A stretch of DNA of 64,000 nucleotides from Melastoma dodecandrum (taxonomy: Eukaryota > Streptophyta > Magnoliopsida > Myrtales > Melastomataceae): NCBI GenBank assembly GCA_029817715.1, contig JARUPY010000538.1, forward strand, positions 6,014,001 through 6,078,000, in the 5' to 3' direction. The number at the start of each line of letters is the position of its first letter. Within the stretch, counting starts at the first letter, position 1. A program made the translations under genes and the position numbers. The notes under the pieces were generated by a model. That model had not been told where the DNA came from, searched no databases, and was given only the letters and a program-made list of their open reading frames with translations. Shown here piece after piece: positions 43,961-54,689 of the stretch.

Positions 43961-44329
43961 GGCTAAAGGTTTGGTGTGATGAATGAAGGCTTAAGCCCAA
44001 AGCTGGCCTTGGCCTGCCCCGAAGTGTGCTGGTGTGCTGAAGATAAGGATGGAAGTTTTAACAACCAGCTGCTGAAGCCGTTAGCTGTGGGAAAAGAAGA
44101 AACAAATATAGATGCATCCAGCACCCCGATATTCCGTTTCAGTTACTGATATTTATCCTAGATTCGTTGTAATCAAGTGGATATATATACTGAGGGTGTA
44201 CTCTGGTTATGATCAATGAAATACGTCTGATTATTCTTCCTCCTCCAACTTCTTTCTGTCTTCTTCCTCTGTTTTCTTTTCTTCCTTCTTCTTCTTCTAC
44301 TATAGACATATTCATCATTTTGTTCTTCA
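43956..44329 (+). repeat. 3' LTR of copia element 2
   Basis: A 374-bp copy of the 40961 LTR, starting TGTTGGGC after GACGGGAAG and ending TTCTTCA. Small indels, such as an extra CTTTCTGTCTTC segment, separate the copies. No 5-bp target duplication is evident. Confidence 0.95.
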
Positions 44330-44579
44330 CTGTTGAATTATTGGGACATAGCCAAGTAAGAAACGAGACTTTTGGGATAGGATGCATAGCTTTCTTTTAT
44401 TTCTTACGGCCTTAAATGGGTTCGGAAATTGCTATTGCTTTAGTAGTGCCGTAGGAAATAAATATAACAAACATTTAATTTATTGACTATTTCCTATCTT
44501 ATTAACTCACTTTTACTTTTATGTGAATATATCCATTTAATATTTCGATCAACTATCATATTTATTGAACACCACAAAT

Positions 44580-45240
44580 TACAACGTCCAGCTCCTTTTA
44601 ATTTGTAAATTTTTAAAAACTCCTTGGACAACTTAAGCTTATTGAAATTCACGGTCTTCATCAAAACATCGATGAGCCGATCCATGCGTATGGATAAACT
44701 ATAATGTGATATGTTTCTTCATCACTATTTATCTGACAAAGTAGTGACACAATTCAATATGCTTTCACTATGCATGAAATACGAGGCTTTCGTCACAATA
44801 AAGGTTGACCGATTATCACATAATATTATTGTTGGATGAGCTACCTTCTATTATAACTCCACCAATAACCTTCTTAATCAGACTGCTTCACGAATAGCTT
44901 CATTTGTTGCTATAACACGAGTTTCTTTGTCTTCTTCTCCTTTAGTAGTGAACCCTTGCGAAAATTGAGCATATACTTCCTCTACAGAGAAAGGTTGACT
45001 TGACATCTAGTTGGAACACTTCAAGCTTCATTTGTGCAGCAAGTGCTAGCACACTTCGAATATTTTCCAATTCAGCTACGTAGGCGAAATTCTCAGTAAA
45101 ATCAACTTCAATCTATTATGAGTAACATTTTTCTATGAGACGAGCTTTGTGTTTTTACACATTTTCATCCCCATTGATCTTGAACACCTGCTTCAAGCTA
45201 CAACGTCACTCTTTTGATTCGTCCCATCTATCCTGTTGAG
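44580..45240 (-). pseudogene. Antisense copia fragment, RT to RNase H
   Basis: On the minus strand, blocks read NWKIFEVC...EEVYAQFSQGF (RT), then RVIATNEAIREAV, AHPTIILCDNRSTFIVTKAS and LIDVLMKTVNFNKLKLSKEF (RNase H end). This is the usual copia order, with an internal deletion that removed the YVDD region and many stops. It is in opposite orientation to copia 2 and is a separate, older element. Confidence 0.75.
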
Positions 45241-46142
45241 GATAGATTTGGTTGAGGGTGGTGAAGGAGGGCCCCAATTGGTAGAAAACGGACCCGTAAC
45301 CCCTTAGGGTTATCCTGCACTTGGAAGAAGAAGTAGAAAAAAGAATTAATAAGGTGATCCAGAAGTTTTCGCAACTTCATTATTAGCTTCCTCTAGAAAG
45401 ATCTACTAAGGACCAAGTATCATTCTTCTCAATACTGAGCATCTATTCTTTCATTGTATTTCTTCTCTTTTCTTCCTCTGGGGCTTCTTGAAAATTCAGT
45501 GGTTCAAATGTAGCAGTGTAAAGTTGTCGAGGGATTTTCATTCCACGATAAGGGAGTTGTTTGGTAAGTAATTGTGTCCCGTGTTTTAAGGAAGAGACTG
45601 TTCAGGACAAGCCTACTGCGGTAATGTCTACAAACATGAGCTTAAGAGTGACATGTTTACGAAGTAAAACTGATCAAATGATGATCCCGAAGTTTTAGGG
45701 ACGTTGTGCCCCACTCGTTTTCATTAGAGAAAAAACACGAAAGATACGTAGACTTGATTAGCAATAAATGATTCTCTATAAATATTGAAGGATCTTTACT
45801 TAACAAGAACACGACCTTCATCTGAAGCTAAAACACATTGTTTGTCTAAAAGCTCTCAGTCTTCAGTCATCAGCCTGCAGTTCCTAGTTTCAAGACTCTT
45901 TGCATTGTCATACCACCATCACTTACGTCCATACCATATCCACATCCACCATACCACTGAAGACTAAATTTCACCACAACAGCTTGCAAGTCTACCACAT
46001 CTGCAGCAAGTCTATGACGTCCACACCGTTTCACATTTCAACTCTTTTGTCTTTTCATCATTTTCATGGTTGTAAGTTTTTGAACTCAATTGTAATTCAT
46101 TTGCTTTCTTCAATATAATTTCATTTTCTTCTACTTTTCATT
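45233..46142. repeat. Possible solo LTR or LTR-like insert inside the antisense copia
   Basis: This about 910-bp stretch separates the antisense RT piece from the antisense gag piece. It begins TGTTGAGGATAG and ends TTTTCA before TTACGGCGACCACATTC, the same GGCGACCACA string that follows the Tat LTRs at 31641 and 57566. It contains ATAAATATTGAAGG near 45776 and a T-rich 3' part. No coding homology was seen. No matching target duplication was found, so the solo-LTR call is tentative. Confidence 0.35.
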
Positions 46143-46149
46143 ACGGCGA

Positions 46150-46700
46150 CCACATTCAAACCGCATGAAGTTTTGGCAAATATTTCCAACGTGTCGCGAT
46201 TTCGTTACCGAAATCCAAGTTGTCAAAATCATTCCATAAGCATGGAAGCTTGATGGAATTCACTTTTTCCGAGCCTTGAAACTCCTTCTTTAAGACGCTT
46301 CATGCTTCTTTCGCCGAGTTGAGACCAGAAAGCCTTGGTTATGTCGTATTCCTTACGGATTGTTGTAAGATATCTTTCACCTTCTTCTCTTGTTCTTCGA
46401 TTATCATGACATTTTTTTCATCACTTGACGATTTGTCGTATTCTCCCAAATTTTCTTCAAAAATTCATAAATAATTCTCCACAAATCTGGCGAGGGAAAG
46501 ATAGTCTCCATTTGAAAGCTCGTATAATCTCTCCAAAAAAATCGGGATTTGACTGCGTAAATATGAAAAGAATATGTTGGTGGAAGACATAAATATGATT
46601 TAATGCACTCTAGTCCCAAAGTTGAAATAATGTGATTCTGTGAATTGTTTTTGGAAATAAAAAGTGAAAATTTTGAGAAGGTATATTTTAACAAACTGTT
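46150..46700 (-). pseudogene. Antisense copia gag fragment
   Basis: Minus-strand blocks, allowing frameshifts, include SSSDEKNVMIIEEQEKKVKD, then LKKEFQGSEKVNSIKLPCLW with NDFDNLDFGNEIA. These recall the UBN2/copia Gag segment (A-W-E-x-L-x5-G-x3-V-K-x2-L). It is collinear with the RT-RNase H piece at 44580-45240 across the insert at 45233-46142, so all belong to one broken element. Confidence 0.6.
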
Positions 46701-47170
46701 TACCCTTCTTTTATTTATTACGTCCTTAACTTTTTTAGAAGACTTAGATGATTGGGAGAATACTACTCCAAGTATAGTTTTAAGAAAGATCTAGAAAACC
46801 ATTTACTATAATCATAATTCATATGTCATTAGTTCACTTTTATTTACTAAACAACCTACACAATTATTGCTTTGCGGGCATCAAGGGCCAAGCCCATTTG
46901 TTTCTTGGGCTGAAGGACTGCGCTCGTAATGCGGGACTGCAGGAATTGGGTTTGTTCTCTCCTGTGACGTCACCCAAACGCCACAACCGATGTTGCTTAA
47001 TCTGACTGCAGAAAAAGAAAATATCCCCAACCCAACGACCTAAACCTAAACCAACAAACACCAAAAACCTGTTTTGTTTCTTCTGTCTGAACCAACGTAC
47101 CTACCTTCCTTCCTTTCTTCCTTCTTCTCCCTCCCCCGACATTCTCCTTGTGTTTTTTTTAAGGGAAAGA
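46700..47170 (+). promoter_or_regulatory. COPT5 promoter and leader region
   Basis: No other gene. A CT-rich leader (CTTCCTTCCTTTCTTCCTTC, 47105-47124) precedes the start codon. A TATA box is not obvious. The upstream part is AT-rich. Confidence 0.4.
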
Positions 47171-47647
47171 ATGATGCACATGACGTTTTATTGGAGCAAG
47201 GAGGTGACCCTCCTCTTCTCCACCTGGACCACCACCACCACTCTCTCCTACTCCCTTTCCCTCCTCGCCTGCTTCCTCTCTTCCCTCCTCTTCCACCTCC
47301 TCGACTCCCTCCGCATCCGCCTCTCCCTCTCCTCCTCTTCTTCTCCCTCCCACTCCGATGTCGATCCCGTCACCAAGCCCCTCCTCCTCGGCTTCTCCAG
47401 GAAGGACTGGGCCGGTGCCGGCGGAAACCCTAGCAAGTGGAAGCCCCTCGTGGAGTCCGCTCTCTTCGGGATCAACGCCGGTCTCGGTTACATGCTCATG
47501 CTCGCCGTCATGTCCTTCAACGGAGGCGTCTTCCTCAGCGTCGTCGCCGGCTTGTCCATCGGCTACCTCTTCTTCAGGAGCGGCGGAGTTGTCGTCCGGG
47601 ACGGAGGTGCCGCCGCTGTCGAGTCCAACACCTGCGCCTGCGCTTGA
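47171..47647 (+). CDS. COPT5: COPT5-like copper transporter (Ctr family)
   Basis: An intronless 158-residue protein starting MMHMTFYWSKEVTLLF. The M-x-H-M start is the extracellular or lumenal copper-binding part. TM1 follows (YSLSLLACFLSSLLFHLLDS), then a cytosolic loop rich in Ser, then TM2 with GYMLMLAVMSFNGG, holding the M-x3-M copper selectivity motif of Ctr proteins. TM3 has GLSIGYLFF, a packing G-x3-G-type motif. The C-terminus is CACA, a short Cys motif. The lack of a long Met-rich N-terminus and the MMHMTFYW start match the COPT5 type, which exports copper from the vacuole or prevacuole. The ATG at 47171 is chosen over an upstream in-frame region because MMHM is the family start. It converges on GCR1 (stop-to-stop gap of about 460 bp). 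An antisense open frame over it is only a GC-codon shadow. Confidence 0.93.
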   Translation: MMHMTFYWSKEVTLLFSTWTTTTTLSYSLSLLACFLSSLLFHLLDSLRIRLSLSSSSSPSHSDVDPVTKPLLLGFSRKDWAGAGGNPSKWKPLVESALFGINAGLGYMLMLAVMSFNGGVFLSVVAGLSIGYLFFRSGGVVVRDGGAAAVESNTCACA

Positions 47648-48106
47648 TCCGACATATTTGTACATAAAAAGTTTGTTACTACTACTATTACATCATGGTT
47701 TTCTGGTCGGTCTGTGTTTCAGGGCAACAGATTGATTGGACAAATGGTAAATTTAACTTTCGTCTGTTATGGACTCAAATGGAAGGGACTATGATCGCTT
47801 GCTAGACTTATCGTATTCATTTCATACCCACAAATTTAAAAAAGGTAAGATAGTCTTTTAAAGAAAAAAATTGATCGAACAAGAAAAACGAAAGCAGAAC
47901 AAAAAAAGAATATGTTCCGTACGATGGAAACTTCCTGCTAATTAATAAACACAGATTGAAATCCTTTGTACCGATCTCTACAAAGTCAAGGGGGCAGCAA
48001 CTTCTGCGTGAGCCCTGCATCATCATCTTCCAATGATTCTCCAGTCAGACAGTTCCTTAACACACCCAGTACGAAAAGCTCTTCCGGAAGGCTCCCCGGG
48101 AATTCC

Positions 48107-51100
48107 CTAGTGCTCGTCCTGAATCTTCAGGGCCACCAGTTCGCTTTCCTGCTGAGGGTTTCGTAACCTCATGTTGTTGTTAGGCAATAATCTTCGAAAC
48201 CTCTCCGGCCCCACCATCCTGAAAGCAGAGGGGGCAGTATACAAAAGGTTATGGGTTAAGAGATTCTTAAGTGAATCACGACAACGAATAGCGCAGGACA
48301 TTCTATATTCCAATGATGGGGGAGAAACTACGATGAAAAGAAAGATGGGATTAAGACGAGCACATCTCCATGCCGCTAACTTACGAGTCAAGTCTCTCCC
48401 TGATAGCTCGTCTCACAGAAGAGTTCAACCCGTATGCAATTGAGTTGAACAAGCCCTTCAACAAAATATGGTATAAGGAACATCACCAACATAGTTATTG
48501 TACTAATTAACAAATAGTGGAGACTAGGAAAAACAAGATCTGATCATAAGTAATTGTGGTGAATAAAACAGTTCCTCGAGTCAGAACAATTACCATCAAT
48601 GAAGCAGTTCCCACATCAAGAACAGATAGCCAAAAGATCTTATGATCAGGTTCACTAAGGTCATGTAGAAGATTGATTGTCCCGAAAGCATACGACCCTA
48701 TCAAAATGAGCGGATAGTATCCCCATCTGTTGAGAGCCTGCAATATAATCGTGGTTCAGTCAGCCGCCACTGGTAAACAGGATTTTTCATATAAGCAAAT
48801 GCCTGCAGACTAGTTCACTAACAAACAGAAAAGCATCAAACCCACTGAAAAAAATGTGCATATTAATAAATAAATGAAAGCACCATGTAGTTGGACAATT
48901 CTAGAAGGACAGAAAATTGTTCATGTAATTCTTCAAAAGAATATGCACGACTCTTTTCATGACATGTAAAGTGCCATAGTAAACGGAAGAGGCCAATCTG
49001 AAATTGCATTCTCTATTCACTTGTTGGATTTTTTTTTCTTGAGGAAAAATCTCCCAGAATCAGATGACAATATTGGATACCTTCAAGTCTGGTCTGCCAT
49101 CTGATTGGTGTATCCTATCTGACATGCCCACTGCCATCTATAATATCTAAAACATCAGTCTGTGCAGAAATGCATGGACCAAATGACGTCATAATCAGAG
49201 TGAAAGAGGTCAGTACACGAGTCGCATTGTTTAGCATGCGTATGACTTGAAAGTAGGAAATCCCATTGTACAAAATCGCGCCCCATAAAGGAGCATAAAA
49301 TGTAATGAAATGAACAGCCTGCAGACAAAAGACAGAAGGCGTATCAGAGTGAGCAACAATATAAGAGAAAGATTCATTTGTTTCAAAATAAATAGAATAA
49401 CAAATAAAATATAACTACTACATGAAGCTTGCGACAAGAGAAATTCTGGCCTAATCTAACCAGGACAGCCAATTTAGGGAAAAGTTCTTCTCTGGACTCG
49501 CCTTCCCTGTGCGCCCTGTTTGTGACCAACACCAATTGCCAAAATTCCTATGGTCATTTCCAAGAGAACGTATCACGGTCATTACTAGTGAAGTGCCTAC
49601 GATGAGCAAGAGTAAAGTGAGAAGCCAGGTGCAACTTGGTATATGATAAACAACTCAGAAAGACTTTTTCTATATAAAACCCCATCAGGGAAAAAACTAA
49701 TTAGTCTCAAGAAAACATAACTGGTTAACTCAATACGCTTGATTTTTATATCATTAAGTCTGTCTCAAATAACAGAACTGGTATTACATATAAGCATAGT
49801 TTGAGCAACGACACATAATTTTTCTCCGGGGACACTAAACTTATCAATGTACATCACTCTCATACATCTTGAAAAAACAAACAAACTACAAACTGAAGTA
49901 AGCAGGACTTGAACCGTTTAGTTGGATGGATAGCAAACAATGTATCGATTCCATTGTCGACTCCACCCGGCAGGAAAATTATAGATCCCAGAAGAATTTT
50001 AGATTCCAGAGTATTGGAAACCGACACACAAAGATAGCCTTACCCCAAACATACAAGTGAAACATGGCCTCAAAATCTTCGACGTCTGTTTTGTGTCTGA
50101 CAACAGTTCGGTGAAGTGTAAAAGCTATGACAGTTGTCCACAGGAAGGATGCTACACAGAAAAAATGGGTGCTATAACCCTGTGCATAACAGAAGAATCC
50201 ATTGGAAGGATCGCTGCAAATCATTCAGCTTTATTAGTTCTTTCCCAGAATTAGTTTATTTGCATAACTACTAGAAAAAATTACAAATAGCACAAAGATC
50301 ATGTAAGCTTACTTGACCATGCTGACAAAGCTGCAGAACATATCCTGCATGAGAAAAAATATGCAAAGACTGAAAGAATACACAAGATGTAATACTGAAA
50401 TTCTTGAAAAAGTTATGGAAGATGATACATCACTAATGAAACGTTTTTTATAATGTGGTGGATTCAAAAACATTCTTGAAAAAGTTACTGAAGATGATTA
50501 CAACTTAATTACTCATTCAAACAGGATAATCAATAAACCAGCAATTCCATTGTTGATTTGTACCCAAATTAAAGCCCTTGGGCGTAGCCCAGTAAATAAT
50601 AATCAGAATGCTACATATCACTTTTCAAATGCCTGTTTTAGAATACCTAATTAATCTTGGATCTGAGAGGAACTGGCGAGTCTAACCAAAGAGGAGAAAA
50701 TCATTTCACATTCCTTGCACATTACCATTTATTTCGTATCTTACTGAAGAACAATGCTGGGTCAGTACACAAACTTTTTTTGTTGTTGCAATCTTTAAAT
50801 AAACTGCCCCCATTTCATTGCCATCCTTCCATAATAAACTATTAAATTGTGTTTAGCATTAGCATAAGAAATAATATTTTGAACCTGATGGCATGTTCCT
50901 TATAAGAACTTCTTATTCTAGAGTATAAATTTCATCTCCTAGTAACCCAAATCGACCTTACAAATCACTAGCACACCAGCCTCCAACACAGACGGGATTT
51001 AAAATAACTCCCTTAGTCCGTCGGACGGTAATGATGTAACTTAAAAGATCACACCTAACATCGTGATCGTGAAGCCACTCAAACAGCTACGTCCAGAAGT

Positions 51101-51511
51101 CCAGATGAAACCATCCTGAGCTGCCAAACCTAAACACATCAAATTCTAAAACAAAACTAACCAACACTGCCAGGCACTGCAACCGCACTCCAATTCAAGC
51201 CCTAACACCAAGCAGTAGCTCACTTAAGAAACCAATCCGCATTTCACGCAAGACCGATAACCCTAACGAAACTAATCACATCCAATTGACGGGAATAAAG
51301 AAAAGACGCGTACAGAGAGGGCGAGGTAGAAGACGAGCTTGAAGGAGAACTTGCGGAGCTCCTTGAAGAGGAGGTAGCAGAGGACGATGAAGCCCGATCC
51401 AACGAAGGAGAGGCTGGAGGCCGAGGTGGTTACCGCCGTCAGGACTTCCCTATCGTGAATGCTGAGGGAGCCGCCGCCGCCGCCGAGGAGAATCTGTCCG
51501 GCGGCCGCCAT
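48107..51511 (-). CDS. GCR1: GCR1, seven-transmembrane candidate G-protein-coupled receptor
   Basis: Nine exons (minus): 51511-51314, 50344-50313, 50213-50044, 49596-49502, 49318-49217, 49137-49081, 48737-48594, 48455-48385, 48218-48107. They total 981 nt, 326 aa, the length I recall for Arabidopsis GCR1. The product starts MAAAGQILLGGGGGSLSIHD. TM1 is SLSFVGSGFIVLCYLLF. Further blocks are FKLVFYLALS, FFCVASFLWTTVIAFTLHRT, VRHKTDVEDFEAMFHLYVWG, WCWSQTGRTGKAVHFITFYA, FQVIRMLNNATRMAVGMSD and LNRWGYYPLILIGSYAFGTI. LVALKIQDEH is the C-terminus. Eight exon ends are phase-compatible; intron 4 begins GC (AAG|GCGAGT), a GC-AG intron. GCR1 acts at the plasma membrane and is linked to the G-alpha GPA1. 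It may signal partly without it. The gene appears intact. Confidence 0.95.
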
Positions 51512-51579
51512 CGATCGCCGGTACGGTTGGACTGATGGTGGGCGCAATCGACGATCCGATCGCACTATCGATTTTTGGA

Positions 51580-52348
51580 GTATTTATATCAAATGGGTAA
51601 AGTCCCGCAAACAACAAGTAATTTAATAAGAGACAAAATATACGTTTATTCAGTCAACTTTTTGAAATAATTTTTTATTTTATTATTATTTTAATTTATT
51701 ATATATTTTTTTTACGTACTTTTACTTTTATATTAATTTTAATCGATCTTAAATTTATTCTAGTGAAAGCCAAACAAGGTCATAATATAGTCTCACCCGT
51801 ATCTTATAATAGTGAAATTTCAACCTCTCGTTCATTTGCCTCAATAATTCACTTTACCTATAATAATGAACTTCCAATAAAGTAATCATCCGACCTTCAT
51901 CAATTTTTTTATTTTTTAATGCATCAATAAGTATCCTCTAACTCGGACTTCCAACTCACTTGATCCGGCAATCAAAATTTTAAAATAAAATAAGATAAGA
52001 GAAGTTTCAATATTATTTATTATTTTTAAAATTTTTTTAGTCAATAAATGAAAATTGAGTCTTAAGATCTGTTTGACTTTCACGTGACAAAATTTAAGAT
52101 TTGTCAAAATCAAAATAAAAACAAAAGATAATTACAAAATTATATAGCAAACTAAATTAAGGAAAAAAGAGAAAGTTGGCTCAAAAATTAAAGTCGTAAA
52201 CCGATATTTTGCCATAATAAAATTACATAAACTAACCGGAAGTTGGTGTTTTAAAAATATTATTAGCAAATAAATTTTAGTAATTTGATCCAATGAGTAT
52301 GTCTCGTTCGAGGATGCGATGCGGCCGATAGAGTGATTCCGCGTTGGT
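51580..52348 (-). other. AT-rich gap; GCR1 promoter side and kinase 3' UTR
   Basis: No coding content. It is strongly AT-rich, with T-runs at 51665-51720 and 52010-52040. The region next to 51511 should hold the GCR1 promoter and leader; TTTGGAGTATTTATATCAAA near 51571-51590 read on the minus strand gives a TATAAATA-type box. The part by 52349 would be 3' UTR of the kinase. Confidence 0.4.
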
Positions 52349-53803
52349 TCACAGGTCTCCGTTTCCGAGACACGGACTCAGACTTTGGTTGCCTTGGATG
52401 GATTCCAAGATCTTGACCACCTGCGTCATCCCAGGCCTCTTGTCCGGGTTCTTGCTGCAGCACTTGTACGCCAAGATGGCCGCGATCCTGGCCTCTTTCA
52501 GTGGATATTCCCCTTCCAGTCGACGGTCGATCACTGTCTCCAGCTTGCTCGACGCCTTCAGCATCGGCATGGCCCACTCCACGAGGTCCTGTTCCTTTCG
52601 GGGACGTGTCCTGTCCATCGACCTCCTCCCTGTTATCAGCTCCAGCAGCACTACCCCGAAACTGAAGACATCACTCATGGTCGTTAAGTGGCCTGCCGGT
52701 GCAGAATGCCGAGTGGTTAAGTATGTGCTTGATCAAGGTGTTGGGAGAGCCAATCGTGCCTATCGAGATGTGAGAATTACCAGTCAGGATATATTCGGGA
52801 GCGACGTAACCGTATGTGCCCATTACTCGGGTGGATACATGTGTAGCGCCACCCTCTGGGCCATCTTTTGCGAGTCCGAAGTCGGATAACTTTGCATCAT
52901 AGTCCTAGATGTCGAGCAATGCACGGATTGATCATGGAATCAGAAGGAAAGGGATGCTCGGAATGGAGATGCTTACGGAGTCGAGTAAGATGTTTGAGGC
53001 CTTGAAATCCCGGAATATCACCGGCTTTTCTGCGTCGTGAAGGAAGGCTAGGCCTTTGGCAGCTCGTAAAGCAATATTCATCCTCTTCGTCCACGGCAGT
53101 CCATTATCTGCATTTTCGTCAAACGATGACTTAGACCCCATGGGAAGGCAACCGCTGAAGAAGAATGCTTGGACGTCCCAGATATTAGGAGCATACTCTG
53201 AAGTAGTACATTTTCTAAGCTTCCTTTTTCCATGTACTCGTAAACAAGGAGCCGATGCTCATCCTCACAGCATAGCCCGATCAATCTGACGAGATTCGGA
53301 TGCCGAAGCTGTCCAAGGAAAATGATCTCTGTCTGCCAAAGCGAGACATTTCAGCTTTCCCACGAATCAAATCACATTGAAGAGGAACCAAGGAACACAC
53401 TAACCAGCCACTCCCTATGACCCTGAGAACCGTTCCGGTCCAGCGACTTCACCGCCACGGCCAGATTCTGCGACTCATGCCCAACTCCATCCCCAACAAG
53501 TCCCTTGTGCACAGGCCCGAACCCGCCTTCCCCCAGGAAGTTACCCCTGGAGAAGTCCCGGGTGGCCAATCTCAGCTCGGACAGAGTGAACACCCGTATG
53601 TTGGCCCTCTCTAGGCAATCAAGGAGGCTGCCGAGACGAACCTGCGAGGAAAGGCAGGAGAAATCCGAGAGAGACAGCCTGCATGCTTTACCACCGCATT
53701 TTATCACGTCCCTCTCCTCAGGCTTGGGCAAGGGGGCGTCCTCTTCTTCGAGGCGGTAACAGCTGGAGATGATGGAACTCAGCTTGATCTTCCGGATGGT
53801 CAT
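52349..53803 (-). CDS. ARSK1-like receptor-like cytoplasmic kinase (RLCK VII)
   Basis: Exons (minus): 53803-53405, 53332-53210, 53129-52977, 52904-52781, 52692-52349, totalling 1143 nt, 380 aa. The N-terminus is [20 protein letters not shown], then [20 protein letters not shown] with glycine loop [11 protein letters not shown]. The VAIK-like lysine is in AVAVKSLD. Blocks [20 protein letters not shown] and [13 protein letters not shown] lie in exon 2. The catalytic loop is [14 protein letters not shown] (RLCK usually YRDFK), then [14 protein letters not shown] with DFG, activation loop [20 protein letters not shown], and [20 protein letters not shown]. The GxGxxG, K, D and DFG residues are all present, so it should be an active Ser/Thr kinase. 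Intron 2 is the least certain: only an 80-nt GT-AG intron (53209-53130) keeps the frame. [18 protein letters not shown] is of the ARSK1/RLCK VII type. It lies downstream of GCR1 in the same orientation. Confidence 0.88.
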
Positions 53804-53899
53804 GTTGGGGGCGTGGTCCACTGAAGAGAAATGACGAGAGAAGCAAAAGAAACTGTATTTATTGAAGACGAAAATCGGACATTCCCAGGACACGCTTCT

Positions 53900-54640
53900 T
53901 CAAAAAGAAAGAAAAAAAAAACTTCTCATCTTTGAAGGGGTTGTAGTTTAACAATGAAAGGCATATAGGTCAACCAATCATGTTTAGTCAGGAGAAATTG
54001 AACCAATTTTATTATCCAATGGGATAAAGCCGGCCTTATAAGTTGGGTTAAACAGTAGATTAACGGATCCAAGAGAATACGAGACGGTTCAATGTTTTTA
54101 TTATTAATTTATTTTGGGTCGATGCCAGCTTAATGATGGAACCGAGGACGGGGGGTGACATTGTCCCAAAGGACAGGGACATCATCAAAAGCCCAGGAGA
54201 ACTGCCACTTGGCAGCGGAGTAGCTTGTCAATCCTTCCGACAATGTGGATTTGGTAGAGACGGACATTTTAATAAGGAGGTGAGGTGGGTGGCTGTCTAA
54301 AAGTCGCACCGTGTTTCCATTTCCGGGATTTGTTCAGGTTTCAAATGTGAATCGCATTCACTTAATAATTCGAGTCATTAGGATAAGGAGCATCCGCTGT
54401 TATATAATACTTAGAATGATCATTCGCCCGCTCTCGTCGTAAGTTTAATATCATTTCAATCAATGTTAGGATCAATGAAGTTCTCCATTTACGGTGGGAA
54501 AAGTTTGTAAATTCCCTAAATATTATCTCAATCTCGTTTTTTTTTTTTTTTTTTTTTTAAAGATGAGGGCCAATAAAGAGAATTAAGTTTAACATCAATT
54601 GTTGGGGATATATGTATACACAAAAGATGCTTTGTTGTGC
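53900..54640. other. Kinase promoter side, no other gene seen
   Basis: No coding homology. A T-run of about 22 bases lies at 54537-54558. The kinase promoter should be between 53803 and about 54100. A TATA box was not secured. Confidence 0.4.
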
Positions 54641-54689
54641 TGTGATCATTGGTTAGAAGTTTAGAGGTTGCTCATATATACCCGAATAT

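Noticed and set aside
45233..46142. Endogenous pararetrovirus leader or promoter
   Set aside because: TATA-like box and T-rich 3' part gave the idea, but no viral coding block was seen on either strand.
47159..47665. 168-codon open frame antisense to COPT5
   Set aside because: It is a shadow of GC-rich codon usage on the opposite strand; composition is G/E repeats with no homology.
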